Part shown: in pieces, positions 52,063 through 62,193 of the stretch
Position numbering within the stretch: the first letter of the stretch is position 1
Layout: each line of letters starts with the position of its first letter
From: Cytospora piceicola
Taxonomy: Eukaryota > Ascomycota > Sordariomycetes > Diaporthales > Cytosporaceae
Reading direction: 5' to 3'
Assembly: GCA_023375675.1 (NCBI GenBank)
Contig: JALQBC010000008.1
Span: 248,001 to 312,000, forward strand
Length of the DNA stretch: 64,000 bases
Position numbers and translations under genes: made by a program
The notes under the pieces: model-generated
Database searches by the model: none
Told to the model about the DNA's origin: nothing
The model's input: only the letters and a program-made list of their open reading frames with translations

Positions 52063-55000
52063 CTACTCCATCTTCACCAACCCCAACCCCTTCACACCCT
52101 CCCTCCAGCTCTCAACAACCTTGGCCCCCCACTCCTCAACCTCAGCCTCGCCGACAACCTCCCGGACGAGCTCGGAAAGCCCGTCACCATCCCTGAACGT
52201 CCACTCCGCCATCCGGTCCAGCCAGCCGCCCTGGCCCAGCGCCTCCCCGAGCTCCCCGACGCGCCCGCCGACCTCGCGCAGCGCCCCGGCCGCCGCCTCC
52301 CCGAGCCCCCTCGCCCGCGCCAGGGCGTCCCTGTGCGGGCCCGACCTCCCGGAGCGGTCGCGCGCCTGCGCGTCGGCGTCGACGCCCGCCACGAGCGACG
52401 CCGCCCGCCTGCCGGCCAGCGCCGCGTCGCGGAGCAGCGAGAGCGCGTGCGGGCCCGCGGCCAGCGAGTAGAACACGTCGCCGCCGCCCCCGGGCGGCGC
52501 GCACGCCAGGGAACCCCCCCCGCGCAGCGCGTCCAGCGCCGCCTGGTACCCCTCCGCGGCGGCCGACAGGCCCGGGCCCGGCGCGGGGCCCGACCGCGGG
52601 GCCTCGAGGGCGGCGCGCAGGAAGGCCGACAGGAAGCCGACGGCGGCGTAGTACCGGTGCTCCGGGCCGGTGAGCTTGGAGGCCGTGGTGGAGGGGTTGA
52701 GGAGGAGCGCCGTGGTGGCCTCGCTGAGGCGGCCGAAGGTCTCGACGAGGTAGGCCTTGTCCCTGGCTGCCGCCTCGTTCGCCTTGACCGGCTTGTAGTC
52801 CTTGGGGGACTTGTATGTCACGGCGTCGAGGAACTGCTCGGATAGGAGGGCGAGGCGGCATCGTTCGCTCTGCGTGGTTGTTGTGTTAGTATGTACTGGG
52901 TATCTGGCAGGCCTGAGTTGTGAAGAGCGAGAGAGGGGGGGGGGGCGGGTTAGAACGTAGGCTTACTGAGAGCTCTGGGGCTAATTTGACGATTTCATAC
53001 AATGGTGCGGTGTATGAGCTCTCTAGATTGGGGAAGGAACCATGATCAATGGCAGTCACGAACTCTGTGTCGTCGCTGATGTGAGCTGTCGGAAACAAGT
53101 TAGCTAGAATCTAGAAGTTTATACCGTCCCGACCTGAACTTACCCAGCAGAGGCGACTGCTCAATGCCGCCCTCGATCCGACCACCAAGAGCCCGCGTCG
53201 CCCGTCTCTCCTCGACAGCCGTCATGACCAGGGTGCAGCTCCTCCGCAGCCGGTCATTGTATTCGGCCATGTCGAGGATCGAGGTGTAACTACCCGCCGT
53301 GAAGGCGTCCCAGATCTTGACGGGGGACTTGTCCCGCAGGCATCCCGAGTAGTAAGACCTCAGGGGCTCCGTCAGGGCAGGTCGGCTCTGTTGGAAGAGA
53401 CCGGGTGAGATGCTCGATATTCGGTCGAAGAACAGGGGGCTGAGTGAGTCCTGGATAGTCCGCTTGACGTCCATGGGTACCCAGGTCTGGTAAGCGAGCG
53501 ACGCACTTCCCAACAGCCGGTAGAGCTGAACGAGCAGGAGGCGGAGAGGAATCTCATTCGGCGTCTTGGAGATCTGCGTCCCCAGGATGACAACAGCCTG
53601 CAAGAACCTCGACACGTCGACGTTGCTGAGGGGCGATGATCTAGCGGGCGATGGCTTCTGCCGCAGGCCGCTCAGCTTGAGCAGTGCTGTACCTGTGACC
53701 AGAGCGAGGTCGACCCGCGGGTCCTTGTCGAGCCCCTTGAGCTTCTCCGGGGCCTTGTCCAGATCCTGGTAGGCGGTGAGGGCCAGGGACGCGATGCGCT
53801 CGAGGCACGAGTTGCAAGTCTTGGTCGCCGTTGCGGAGCAGAATCTGCACCTGAGCTGCGGTTCCTCGGCCTCAGCGGTCACGACGACGTGTTCTTGCGT
53901 GTAAGGACATGTCGTCAGGAAATACCGGGACTTGATCTCGAGAACGCGGCCGACGAGTTGTTTCTGTTCATCCGAGTTCTGTATATGGGCATCGAGATTA
54001 GTATGTTCCCGATCAAGATGAACATGGCGAAACTCACCTTGCCAGAAGTGGTCTTGGAGAAGTTGTCGATAAAGTACTTGGCCTCATCGAATGTCAACTC
54101 CGCGATGTACTCCTTGATATCGTCAAATGTAGAGCGCTGGAGGAGGTTCTGCTCTATGAACAGATACAGCTGGACAACCCGGGGGGATGGCCGTCCTGGA
54201 TCAAGGCTTGGTGGCAAGATGCTGGGTGGAGACTTGAAGGTAAGTTCCAAGATAGCCAGGGCGATGTTCTTCTTGTACATAGGAGCCGCGCTGCCTTGGA
54301 CGGCAACGAATTTCTGCAGTACATCCTGAACCTCAGTGAAAGCCCTGATGAAAAGTTCGTTAGCGAACAGTCTTGTTCTGGAAGGTAAAAGTGTGATACT
54401 TACGCTTCAACATCCGACTTCATACTCGCTGCCTTGACGAACAGCTTCCATATCCGCATATCAAAAGCGAGGAAGGAGGGCTTTCCGTCCCCATCTTCCT
54501 TTCTCAGGGCCTGGAGACATAGGCTGTAGACGTTATCCCAGTCCTCTGCCGCCTCAAATACCTCCAGGCTCTCCCGGAGAAGATGCTTCCGCCCCTGGTT
54601 GTACTGCTCGAGCACGTTGATCGGGTTGCTCTCAGCCGAGAGGGATTTGAGGTATGCCTCCTTGCCACCGACACGGTAGTAGAGGTTGATCTCCTCTTCC
54701 TCACGCAGACCGCGGCCGCCCTGTGACTTGCCATTGGTAGCCGAGGCTGAGATGTTGGCCGCCTTCTCGAGCTGCATGCGCGCAAGCTTGCCAAACATGA
54801 CGTCCATCCTCTCCGGGCATTGTGGGCTTATCTGAATCCGTCAGCCAAGCCGGTCTGCAACGCCGTCTTGCTTCAAGACACCTCGCTCCCTGGGAATAAC
54901 TCACAGAAAGCAAATATGTGAGCGTGATGCTCCAGAACATATGTTTGCCGTCATTCTTGCCCGGCTGCCCCTTATCCAGCGTAGCCGCAATCTGCAAAAC

Positions 55001-55566
55001 AACAGTCAGCTACATGACTTCCGTCTACACAGACACAAGACGAACCTGTTGAGCGTTCACGAGATCCCAAGCCAGCACACAGGACCGCAGGCACTCGACG
55101 ACATGCGGGCTGGTGGGGTTGGCCTTGGCCCATCTCGCGCGGAGGGCGCCGATGGTCTGAGAGTAGTCGAGGAGTGGCGCGCCGGCCTCCTTGAGGGACC
55201 ATTCGTACAACTCGAGTGAGTCAAAGTCCGGCACGGCCGTCTTGTCCCTCACCAGGGCGTCGAGGGCGAAAACGACGGCTGACCTCTCTGTCGCCGTGTC
55301 CATCTGAGACTCGGCGCAGACCCTGATAGCCTGGGATGGGAATGTGTTAGATCAGATGTGAGACTAAAAGGTGGGAGGGAACTATGGGCGAGGGTATATG
55401 GGCCAGCCAGCCAACCAACCTCAAAGTAAGGGTCCTTCTTGGCCTTGTATCGCTGCGCAGCCAGCCTGACCACGTTGGGCCACAGGCCATCGTTAAAGGC
55501 CGTCTGTAGCTGGACATCGACAGAGTTCTTCAGCGCCGGCCTATAATACATCCCGTATCCAGACAT
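52063..55566 (-). CDS. naa25: NatB auxiliary subunit NAA25/Mdm20, eight exons
   Basis: Minus-strand exons are 55566-55420, 55330-55046, 54991-54905, 54831-54404, 54344-54038, 53978-53144, 53085-52967 and 52869-52063, all phases consistent, giving 1004 aa. Introns are 54-97 nt; introns 1 and 2 have weaker donors (GTTGGT, GTTCGT). The N-terminus RPALKNSVDVQLQTAFNDG and the segments IRVCAESQMDTATE, LYEWSLKEAG and WDLVNAQQ-IAATLDKGQP are the TPR-like start of NAA25. Further conserved parts are the long helical repeats and the CRFCSATATKTCNSCLERIA Cys cluster. NAA25 anchors the catalytic NAA20 to ribosomes, and NatB acetylates N-termini beginning Met-Asp/Glu/Asn/Gln, including tropomyosin and actin. 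Yeast mdm20 mutants have mitochondrial inheritance and actin-cable defects. The last exon is extremely GC-, Ala- and Gly-rich. Confidence 0.9.
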
Positions 55567-56460
55567 ATTTGCTTCTTCGGTAGCTAATATGTGTCTGTCT
55601 ATATCCTGTACGGTTTATGCGCCTCAACTGCCGCCGTGATGCAACAAAAGCTGCTGCAGACACTAAGTAGTAGTAGAGGAGGACCTCTTCAAGAAACGGG
55701 GGACAATGAGCCTGAGGGGGGAATGAAAAGATATACGGCGAAAAGGCTATCCAATATACGAAAATAAGCACTCCTCAAAATGATTTACGCCATCCTCTAC
55801 GATCAAATCCTGAAGTCGTTCGTTCGAGTTGGGTCGTGAGAATTTTGGTGAGCGCTGGAACCGCACTGTACCGTTTACCGCGTAAAGTTCATCAATGTGG
55901 TCCGTGCACGCACCGGAAGAGGTGAGGCAAGCTCAGGTTCGTCACCACTTTCTCTTCCATTTGCAGCAACACAACACCTCAATTGGTCGTGAACAAGCTT
56001 TTGCGATGATTGGTTTGGTTTGTTTATTTTTATTTAGAGTAGAGTTATCAGTGTGTATGCCAGACGGGTAGCACTAAGGAGAATGCGACGAGCATGATGC
56101 AACACCCCCCTGAAACCGACCATACGCAACTTCCATCAAAAGACGGTCTCACCAATCTCGGTTTCATATGGATGGGATACCGAGTGGTCCTGTCCTTTTT
56201 CTGTCATGGACGTAGTCGTGCTTCTTCTGAGATCGAGCAGCATGCGAACAATCCAGAAGTACTGCCCCAACGCGGCACTCACGCCTTTGCCCTCCATCAT
56301 GCATCATCCCAGTCCGGCCAAGTTGCAGAGAAGCATCCCCTTGGAAATGATCGGGGAACATCATCGTGGGAGCATCTCATCCATGCGTCATGTATCATGG
56401 CCGGTGGTAGAACGCATTCTCGAGGTCTCGAGTGAAGGTGAAGAGGTTGGCGCGTGGATT
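55567..56460. other. Intergenic region between COX23 and NAA25
   Basis: Both flanking genes are on the minus strand, so this is the NAA25 promoter plus the COX23 3' region. Plus-strand frames of up to 113 codons (56094-56435) lack recognisable features. Nothing else was identified. Confidence 0.55.
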
Positions 56461-56918
56461 TCAACCAAACAGGCTACCTCCCTCTGCCCTGCGCTTTTCC
56501 GTCTGCTTCACTGTTAGCCATACACCGCTACCGTTGGAAGAATGCGAGATATAGTATGTATTTACGTACCCAGATCTTCTTGCAGTCCCTGTAGGCCCTG
56601 TTGTTCATTAACCCAATTAGCCCTCTGTCCATCCACAATGTATCACGGCCGTCAATCTTGCTTGTTTACGTACTGGAAGTACTCCTGGCACATGGTCCTA
56701 TCACCGCCGTTCCGGTTCAGACATTTGATGCTCTTCGAAGCGGCTTCTTGGCAGGGGTCAAGCCATTCACTCCGGCTCTTACTGGAAGCTCATTGTTAGC
56801 TGGGGTTGATTGGTTTTGTATGGATAACTATATGGCAGAGGAGGGCAGCATACGTGTTGAACTTCTCCTTGGTCTTCTCGTTCCAAGGATCCTCGGTCTT
56901 GTCAGCTGGGGCGGGCAT
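56461..56918 (-). CDS. cox23: Cytochrome c oxidase assembly protein Cox23 (twin CX9C), four small exons
   Basis: Minus-strand exons are 56918-56854, 56781-56674, 56597-56570 and 56502-56461 (65, 108, 28 and 42 nt), giving 80 aa. Introns are 67-76 nt, begin GTATGC, GTACGT and GTACGT, and end CAG. The first and third contain CTAAC branch sites. No single frame shows the gene because every exon is short. The product starts MPAPADKTEDPWNEKTKEKF and then has two CX9C motifs: Cys-QEAASKSIK-Cys and Cys-QEYFQAYRD-Cys, followed by KKIW. This is the Cox23/CHCHD7 helical hairpin, oxidised by the Mia40 relay in the intermembrane space and needed for copper-dependent cytochrome oxidase assembly. The match in phase, cysteine spacing and length makes the splice model strong. 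Confidence 0.92.
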
Positions 56919-57298
56919 CTTGTCGACTGGCGCAATGCATCTGCGGTTGTTCGAGGATTCGAGTCGGGAGCTTCGAACGGGAAACGGTGCAGATCCGCGC
57001 TCGGCCGGTGACGTTGACGGAACGGCCGGTCATGGAGCTACGATTAGATAAGAGCTCCATATTAGGTAAGCCTGCCGACGTACAGTCACCTGCTCCATCC
57101 ACACCACGTTCAAGACTTCATACAAGTTGAGTTTATAGACAAGGAAAATAAGGCTCAAGTGAATCGTGGATTACATATTTCAAAACATCGCTACGAAACA
57201 ATAAAGCACAGATACCTCCCGAATTTCTCTCTGTCTTCGGCCAACAAGCAGCCGCCATTGATCATACACCGTCCTTTTTCCATCAGCGGTACCCTTCC
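56919..57298. other. Intergenic region, COX23 promoter
   Basis: A 380-nt spacer upstream of COX23 and downstream of the nucleolar-protein candidate, both on the minus strand. No repeats or frames of note. Confidence 0.55.
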
Positions 57299-60200
57299 TC
57301 AGTGACTCTTCTTTTGCTTCTTCTTTGCATGCATCGTTTCCCGGAGCTTGGAATACATGTGATCTGCGCGAGCTCTACTCTGCAGTCTCTTCCTGTTCCT
57401 CTTGCGCCGAGTCCATGATTCATTCTTGCATTTCCTGCCGCTCCTGCCCTTCTTGCTTCCTCTGGTCGATGCCGTCTGGGGACGTCCCGGCGTTTCCTTA
57501 GGCGACGGAGCTCCACAGCGGACCGAGCGAGGAGTTTCGTTGGTTTCAACCGCAGGTTCAGGGGCGCTCTTGGGCGAGATATTCGTGTCTGGCCTGGCCA
57601 CCTGTGACGACTCCCTTGCAGCCTGCAAACTTTGGTGCACTGCTGCCAAGTGGATCCGGTTGTGTACCTCGAGTGGCGAGTATCCTAACCCGAATCCTCC
57701 ACTGCCTAGTGTCGCCTCCAGAGCTGCCCAGTGATGGGATGGTTTGCGACGGTACTGGTTTCCGACTGCCTTCATATCCTCGGAGATCTGCTGCTGCAGC
57801 TGAGCATGGGCTTCCTCAGAGGTTGGTGAGTCTAGGTGGGCTACATCAGCGATTATCTGCTTTTGTATCTGAGCACAGACTTCCTCAGAGGCTGGTGATT
57901 CCGGTTGGGCTACTTCCGCGGATATCTGGTGCTGCAGCTGAGCACAGACTTCCTCAGAGGCTGGTGATTCCGGTTGGGCTACTTCCGCGGATATCTGGTG
58001 CTGCAGCTGAGCATAGACTTCCTCAGAGGTTGGCGATTCTGGGTGGGCGACCTCGACCGCAGGCTTGGGACTGTCCTGGTCGCTCTCGGGGGAGGCAGAA
58101 AGGTGCTTCTTGTGGAGCCACAACAGCTGGTCCTCCGTTTCCTCACTCGACAGGGAGTCACCGTTCTCGTCTCCGTAAAGAGGAATGTCAACAACTTCGA
58201 CGTGCATGTCCTCTTCAACCTTGCACAGGTCAAGGCCACTATCATCGTCAGCCTCAGCCTGAGCATTATGTGAACCCGGTTCTTTTCCTTTGCTTGGAGA
58301 TGACACGACAATTTCAAGATCCAAGGCCCTGCGGTGTGCCTGCTCCAAAGCCAATCTCTTTCTCTCCTCTTCCATATGGGCTATGCTTTCACGGCGCTTG
58401 GCCTTTCTCAGGGCCTTTTTAGCCTTTCTGTTCTCAAGCTTCTTTGCTTTCTTCCTCTGGCGCTCATCCTCGGAGTTGGGCTCATCACTGACAGACCGCT
58501 TGCGCTTGTCAGGCTGGGCAGATGGCGGGGACTCCTCGTCTCTGGGCTCTATGGGGTCGGTGACGGGGTTCGTGGCTTGGGCCGGAACCACAGGGACAGG
58601 GAGCTCGTTATCTCCCAATGCTGGGTCAGGAGGCAATGGCTCGTCAACGACCGGGAACTCGGCATGGACCGGTAGCTCGTCCTCGTAGTCGTTGAGCCAT
58701 GCTGGGTCGATGTAGGAATCGCTATCCGAGGACAGTTCTATGACCTCAACTCCCTTTTCTTTGTCATGGCGGTCTTGATGGCTGGGTGAACTTGGGAGTA
58801 CTGCTGCCGGCAGCTTCTTCCAACTTTCATCGTCGCTCTGTTCTTCCTTCATCAACCGGAAACCTCCGTCCACGTCGTCATGATTGTCGTCGCTCTCTGA
58901 GCTCTGTATAATGGTCACAGTGGATTGCTCGGCCATCGCCTGTCCGCTTGGCTTCTTGGCTGCGGGTGTAGTTGGCACTCTCTGCGAAGGGCTCTTGATA
59001 GGCGAGTTTGAAGGGTATGGGGAGACAGAACGGCTCGAATACGCCTTGGCTATCAAGTTCCCACTGTCTCTAGCTGCTGCCAGTGTCTCTTTGGCGGCGT
59101 CAATCAATCGACGAACCTCAGCTTTAGTGTCAACGATGTCGTCTTCCACCTTCACAGCATTCTTCTTGGCCGACACTCCCGCAACACCGGATATTGAAGC
59201 GCGACGGGCTACTGGCCTCACGCCCAACGATTGATCCTGTGTCACACGCAGCGGAGGTTGAGACCATGGCAGCAAGGCCTCTGGAGTCGATGCAGACAAA
59301 CCAGGCGGGTTGCGAAACAGATCTTCATCGATCTCGTCATCCGATTCATCGATCACAACGCACTCTGGGATCGGCCGGCGCTTGATTCTGTCGCGTCCTC
59401 GAGCGATAACAGAGGCGACATTGTTGGTGGGCGAGGACGGCAGAGCTACAGCTGGCGACGATGCTCCTGCCTTGTTGGAAGTGGGCGTCTTCCTTGTCGG
59501 TGTGGTTGGATCCATGAAGTCCATGTTGCGAGTTGCATGATTGCGATCGGCCGTTGCTGACTTGCTAATACGCGATGGTGGGTTGATGTTCAACTGAGGC
59601 TGTCGCAAGGGTGGCTGCGAGGCGGGGACCCGACGCTTGCTTGCGCTGCCGAGCTTGCGGGCTGGTGAAGACATGATGATACTCGGTCTCTTAGGCGAAT
59701 AGTTCTCGTCGTCAGATAGCACGGTGCTGATGTCATAAGGGTCAGGTCTGGACGTCAATGTTCTGGTGGATGATGGTAGGTTTTGCAGCTTGTCTGGATC
59801 GAGTATGTTGAGAGGCGGGGCAGAACGCGGTTGTACTGGTGACGGTTCCGACACGATTGGCGTCGATTTTGATGCCGAACCCAATTTTGCACGAGATGCA
59901 GAGGGCGGCTGGATAGGCGACACCGATGAAGTGACTTGGGAATCTGGGACAACCTTCTGGGAATCCTGAAGGCGGGGTGAAATAGCGGGTGGTGGTGAGC
60001 GCCGTTGCGAGCTGGCGACTGAGGTATCTCGTTTGGTATCTGCTTTGGGTGCTGCCGGCGCGTCTCCAATCGCGCTAGACGCGTCGTTTCGTCCCATCGA
60101 AAACTCCTTTGCACCTGCAGAAGGCCCTACATAAGGCGATGCAGGTGAAGGTAAGCTGTCGGCGCCAGTCGATGACCTTCTTGCCCTCACAGGCTCCGAC

Positions 60201-60715
60201 CTGGGCGTCAGTCCCGCCCTGGCTATCGCCAGCGCCCTCTGGGAGGGTGTCATCTTGGGCTGCGACTTGGCCCTCTTCCTACTCTGAGATGAAGACCTCG
60301 ACGAGGCTGAAGGCGTCCGGTAGGCCTGCTCCGCCCCGGTCCGCAGGCTGAGCAGCCTGCCCCTCTCCTTCCCCTTTCCCTTTCCCGTCCCTTCCGCCGC
60401 CTCAACCAGGTAGATCGTCTCGCCTTGCAGGATCTCCTCCGAGATCGTCTCCATCCCGTGAAACACATGCCCGTCCCTGTCCCGCGCCTCCAACCTAGCC
60501 ACCTCCAAGACGGCGTTGAAGGTGCGCTGCACCTGGCCCACGGCGTGGATGCATAGCTCCCTGATCTTGGTGAGGGGCATGAGGGTCATGGTGAAGGTCC
60601 AGCGGGGCTCCAGGCTACAGTAAGGGAAGTTGTCTCGGTCGGAAACATTGAGGACTTTGATGTTGATGGCCACTGCCCGTTTCGAGGCCGAGAGGGGTGT
60701 CTTTTGTGAACTCAT
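57299..60715 (-). CDS. Candidate nucleolar protein with Dnt1/Net1-like N-terminal domain and 23-residue repeats
   Basis: A single-exon frame. The open frame extends to 60910, but the ATG at 60715 (MSSQKTPLSASKRAVAINIK) begins just before the folded domain, giving 1138 aa. Residues ~12-105 look like a ubiquitin-like fold (VAINIKVLNVSDRDN, TLMPLTKIRELCIHAV, ARDRDGHVFHGMETISEEIL, GETIYLVEA), similar to the N-terminal domain of Net1/Dnt1 nucleolar proteins. Most of the rest is Ser/Pro/Lys-rich and disordered, with acidic patches (ESDDEIDEDL). There are about four 23-residue tandem repeats near 890-980 and a very basic C-terminus (RKCKNESWTRRKRNRKRLQ...KKKQKKSH) likely to act as a nuclear or nucleolar signal. 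Net1/Dnt1 tether Cdc14 phosphatase and rDNA silencing factors in yeasts. The family assignment is moderate; the architecture fits. Confidence 0.6.
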   Translation of the reverse strand: MSSQKTPLSASKRAVAINIKVLNVSDRDNFPYCSLEPRWTFTMTLMPLTKIRELCIHAVGQVQRTFNAVLEVARLEARDRDGHVFHGMETISEEILQGETIYLVEAAEGTGKGKGKERGRLLSLRTGAEQAYRTPSASSRSSSQSRKRAKSQPKMTPSQRALAIARAGLTPRSEPVRARRSSTGADSLPSPASPYVGPSAGAKEFSMGRNDASSAIGDAPAAPKADTKRDTSVASSQRRSPPPAISPRLQDSQKVVPDSQVTSSVSPIQPPSASRAKLGSASKSTPIVSEPSPVQPRSAPPLNILDPDKLQNLPSSTRTLTSRPDPYDISTVLSDDENYSPKRPSIIMSSPARKLGSASKRRVPASQPPLRQPQLNINPPSRISKSATADRNHATRNMDFMDPTTPTRKTPTSNKAGASSPAVALPSSPTNNVASVIARGRDRIKRRPIPECVVIDESDDEIDEDLFRNPPGLSASTPEALLPWSQPPLRVTQDQSLGVRPVARRASISGVAGVSAKKNAVKVEDDIVDTKAEVRRLIDAAKETLAAARDSGNLIAKAYSSRSVSPYPSNSPIKSPSQRVPTTPAAKKPSGQAMAEQSTVTIIQSSESDDNHDDVDGGFRLMKEEQSDDESWKKLPAAVLPSSPSHQDRHDKEKGVEVIELSSDSDSYIDPAWLNDYEDELPVHAEFPVVDEPLPPDPALGDNELPVPVVPAQATNPVTDPIEPRDEESPPSAQPDKRKRSVSDEPNSEDERQRKKAKKLENRKAKKALRKAKRRESIAHMEEERKRLALEQAHRRALDLEIVVSSPSKGKEPGSHNAQAEADDDSGLDLCKVEEDMHVEVVDIPLYGDENGDSLSSEETEDQLLWLHKKHLSASPESDQDSPKPAVEVAHPESPTSEEVYAQLQHQISAEVAQPESPASEEVCAQLQHQISAEVAQPESPASEEVCAQIQKQIIADVAHLDSPTSEEAHAQLQQQISEDMKAVGNQYRRKPSHHWAALEATLGSGGFGLGYSPLEVHNRIHLAAVHQSLQAARESSQVARPDTNISPKSAPEPAVETNETPRSVRCGAPSPKETPGRPQTASTRGSKKGRSGRKCKNESWTRRKRNRKRLQSRARADHMYSKLRETMHAKKKQKKSH
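57785..58055 (-). repeat. 69-bp tandem repeat within the nucleolar-protein candidate
   Basis: About four in-frame copies of a 69-bp (23-codon) unit. The two central copies, spanning roughly 57870-58010, are nearly identical at the DNA level and encode ISAEVAQPESPASEEVCAQ-type units; the outer copies have diverged. Confidence 0.85.
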
Positions 60716-62193
60716 TGTAACTATTTGGAGATTGTAGGTTTGATGTCTTCTTGTTCTCTGTAAAAGGCAGCTCTTTGAGGAACAGGTGGCAAGGGTAGCT
60801 TGAAGAGGATGAGGACAGAATGGGTTGAGATCTTGTGGAACCTGAGTATTGTGGTAGATGTGATAAAGGAAGTAACCAAGAAGTTCAGACAAGAAACAAC
60901 CTTTACACAAGTTTTGTTGGTGATGTCGTCGTCGTCTTGCTCAAAGCACGCAACAACATGAGCAGCCAGGCAGGGCAGGGCAAGCTCCAGGAAACTGCCA
61001 ACTCACTCAGCACTGGCCCGTCTCGGCTGAGGGTATCACGACAACGACCTCTTTCTCCTTTCAGAAACAACTACAAATACGGATCCGTAAAGATCACAAC
61101 AATAAACACAGTGGCCGGGAAACATGCAAAGCAGCAAGCCAAAACAACACGAGAAAGGACATGAGAAGAAAGTGGTCAGAGGGGCGGGCATCACTCTCGA
61201 GCGGGCGCCGAGGAGGGGGGGGGTTTTGGCCAACCCGGCCGAAGCCTTTCCTCAATCTATACCCATGTCTTCGCGACGAGGATCCGTGTGTTGCAGGCAA
61301 CGCGTTTTTCGCGCGCAAACGCCCTGTCTCCCGCCTGATACGAGGCCCATTGTGACCGTAGATGCTTTTTCCGCGCTGCAGAGCACTGACCTGATATGGG
61401 CTCGCAATCTGGGAAATGTCTGATTATCTGGCGGTTTGTTAGCCGAGTCTGGATCCGGGGTATTGCATGTGTGTCTGTGTGTCGTGGTGTGGCGTCCATA
61501 ATACCGTTCTCGAGCAAACGTCGACGATCATGGCGACGTGGATACCTGCAGCAAAGATTATTGATGATTGATCGGGATGCCGGACGATGCAGGTATCTTT
61601 TTTCTGATCCATGAGACAAGTATTGTCGAGTTGCAAACGGGACGGTCAAGATCTAGTTAAGAATAACATTAAGTATGTAGGCCTCCCCTTCGGGAATAGT
61701 ACAGAGGCAGGGGGCCTGGTCCGTTCACCTCAACTCTCCCATCCGGCCTATTTCGTGGGTGGTGGAAAATAGAAGTGAGATTGCGACGACAACGACTCGC
61801 TGTCGCTGTCGCTGTCGAGTTTGAATCTGGGTTCGACTCAGACCGGGGAGATCAAGCACCGGGGAATAGGGCAAAGCTTCCCAGCATAGTTCGAAACATC
61901 TCACTGCTATGCAGCTCGTAATGACGACAATGGCTTGGTCAAGTAAGTAGTCAGGTATACATACAACCCGGCTTTCCATCCATTTTGTCTATGCGTTTTG
62001 AGTACTCATGCGTATTCCATATCCATATCCATATCCATGTCCATGTCCATGTCCGCCCACGCTTCCTCCCCGCCATCCAGTCTCTAGAGCTTAGCCCTAA
62101 ACAGTGTTCGCTCTGTCGAAACAAAACACACGGAAAATATATCAACCTCATTGCTCATATGCCAGGTATTCATTTCATCATTTCATTCACGGT
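60716..62193. other. Intergenic region between two minus-strand genes
   Basis: It holds a G10 run (about 61215-61224), a (CTGTCG)n stretch near 61799-61818, and a hexanucleotide array of CCATAT x3 then CCATGT x3 near 62017-62053 inside the likely GPD 3' UTR. Frames of up to 130 codons occur but have no recognisable features. No RNA gene was identified. Confidence 0.55.

Noticed and set aside
57299..60910. Start of the nucleolar-protein candidate at 60910
   Set aside because: The extra 65 residues have no similarity to the family and are Cys/His-rich leader-like; the ATG at 60715 directly precedes the folded domain.
61795..61870. Possible tRNA because of GGTTCGACTC resembling a B box
   Set aside because: The flanking bases do not form a 5-bp T stem or an acceptor stem, and no A box lies at the right distance.
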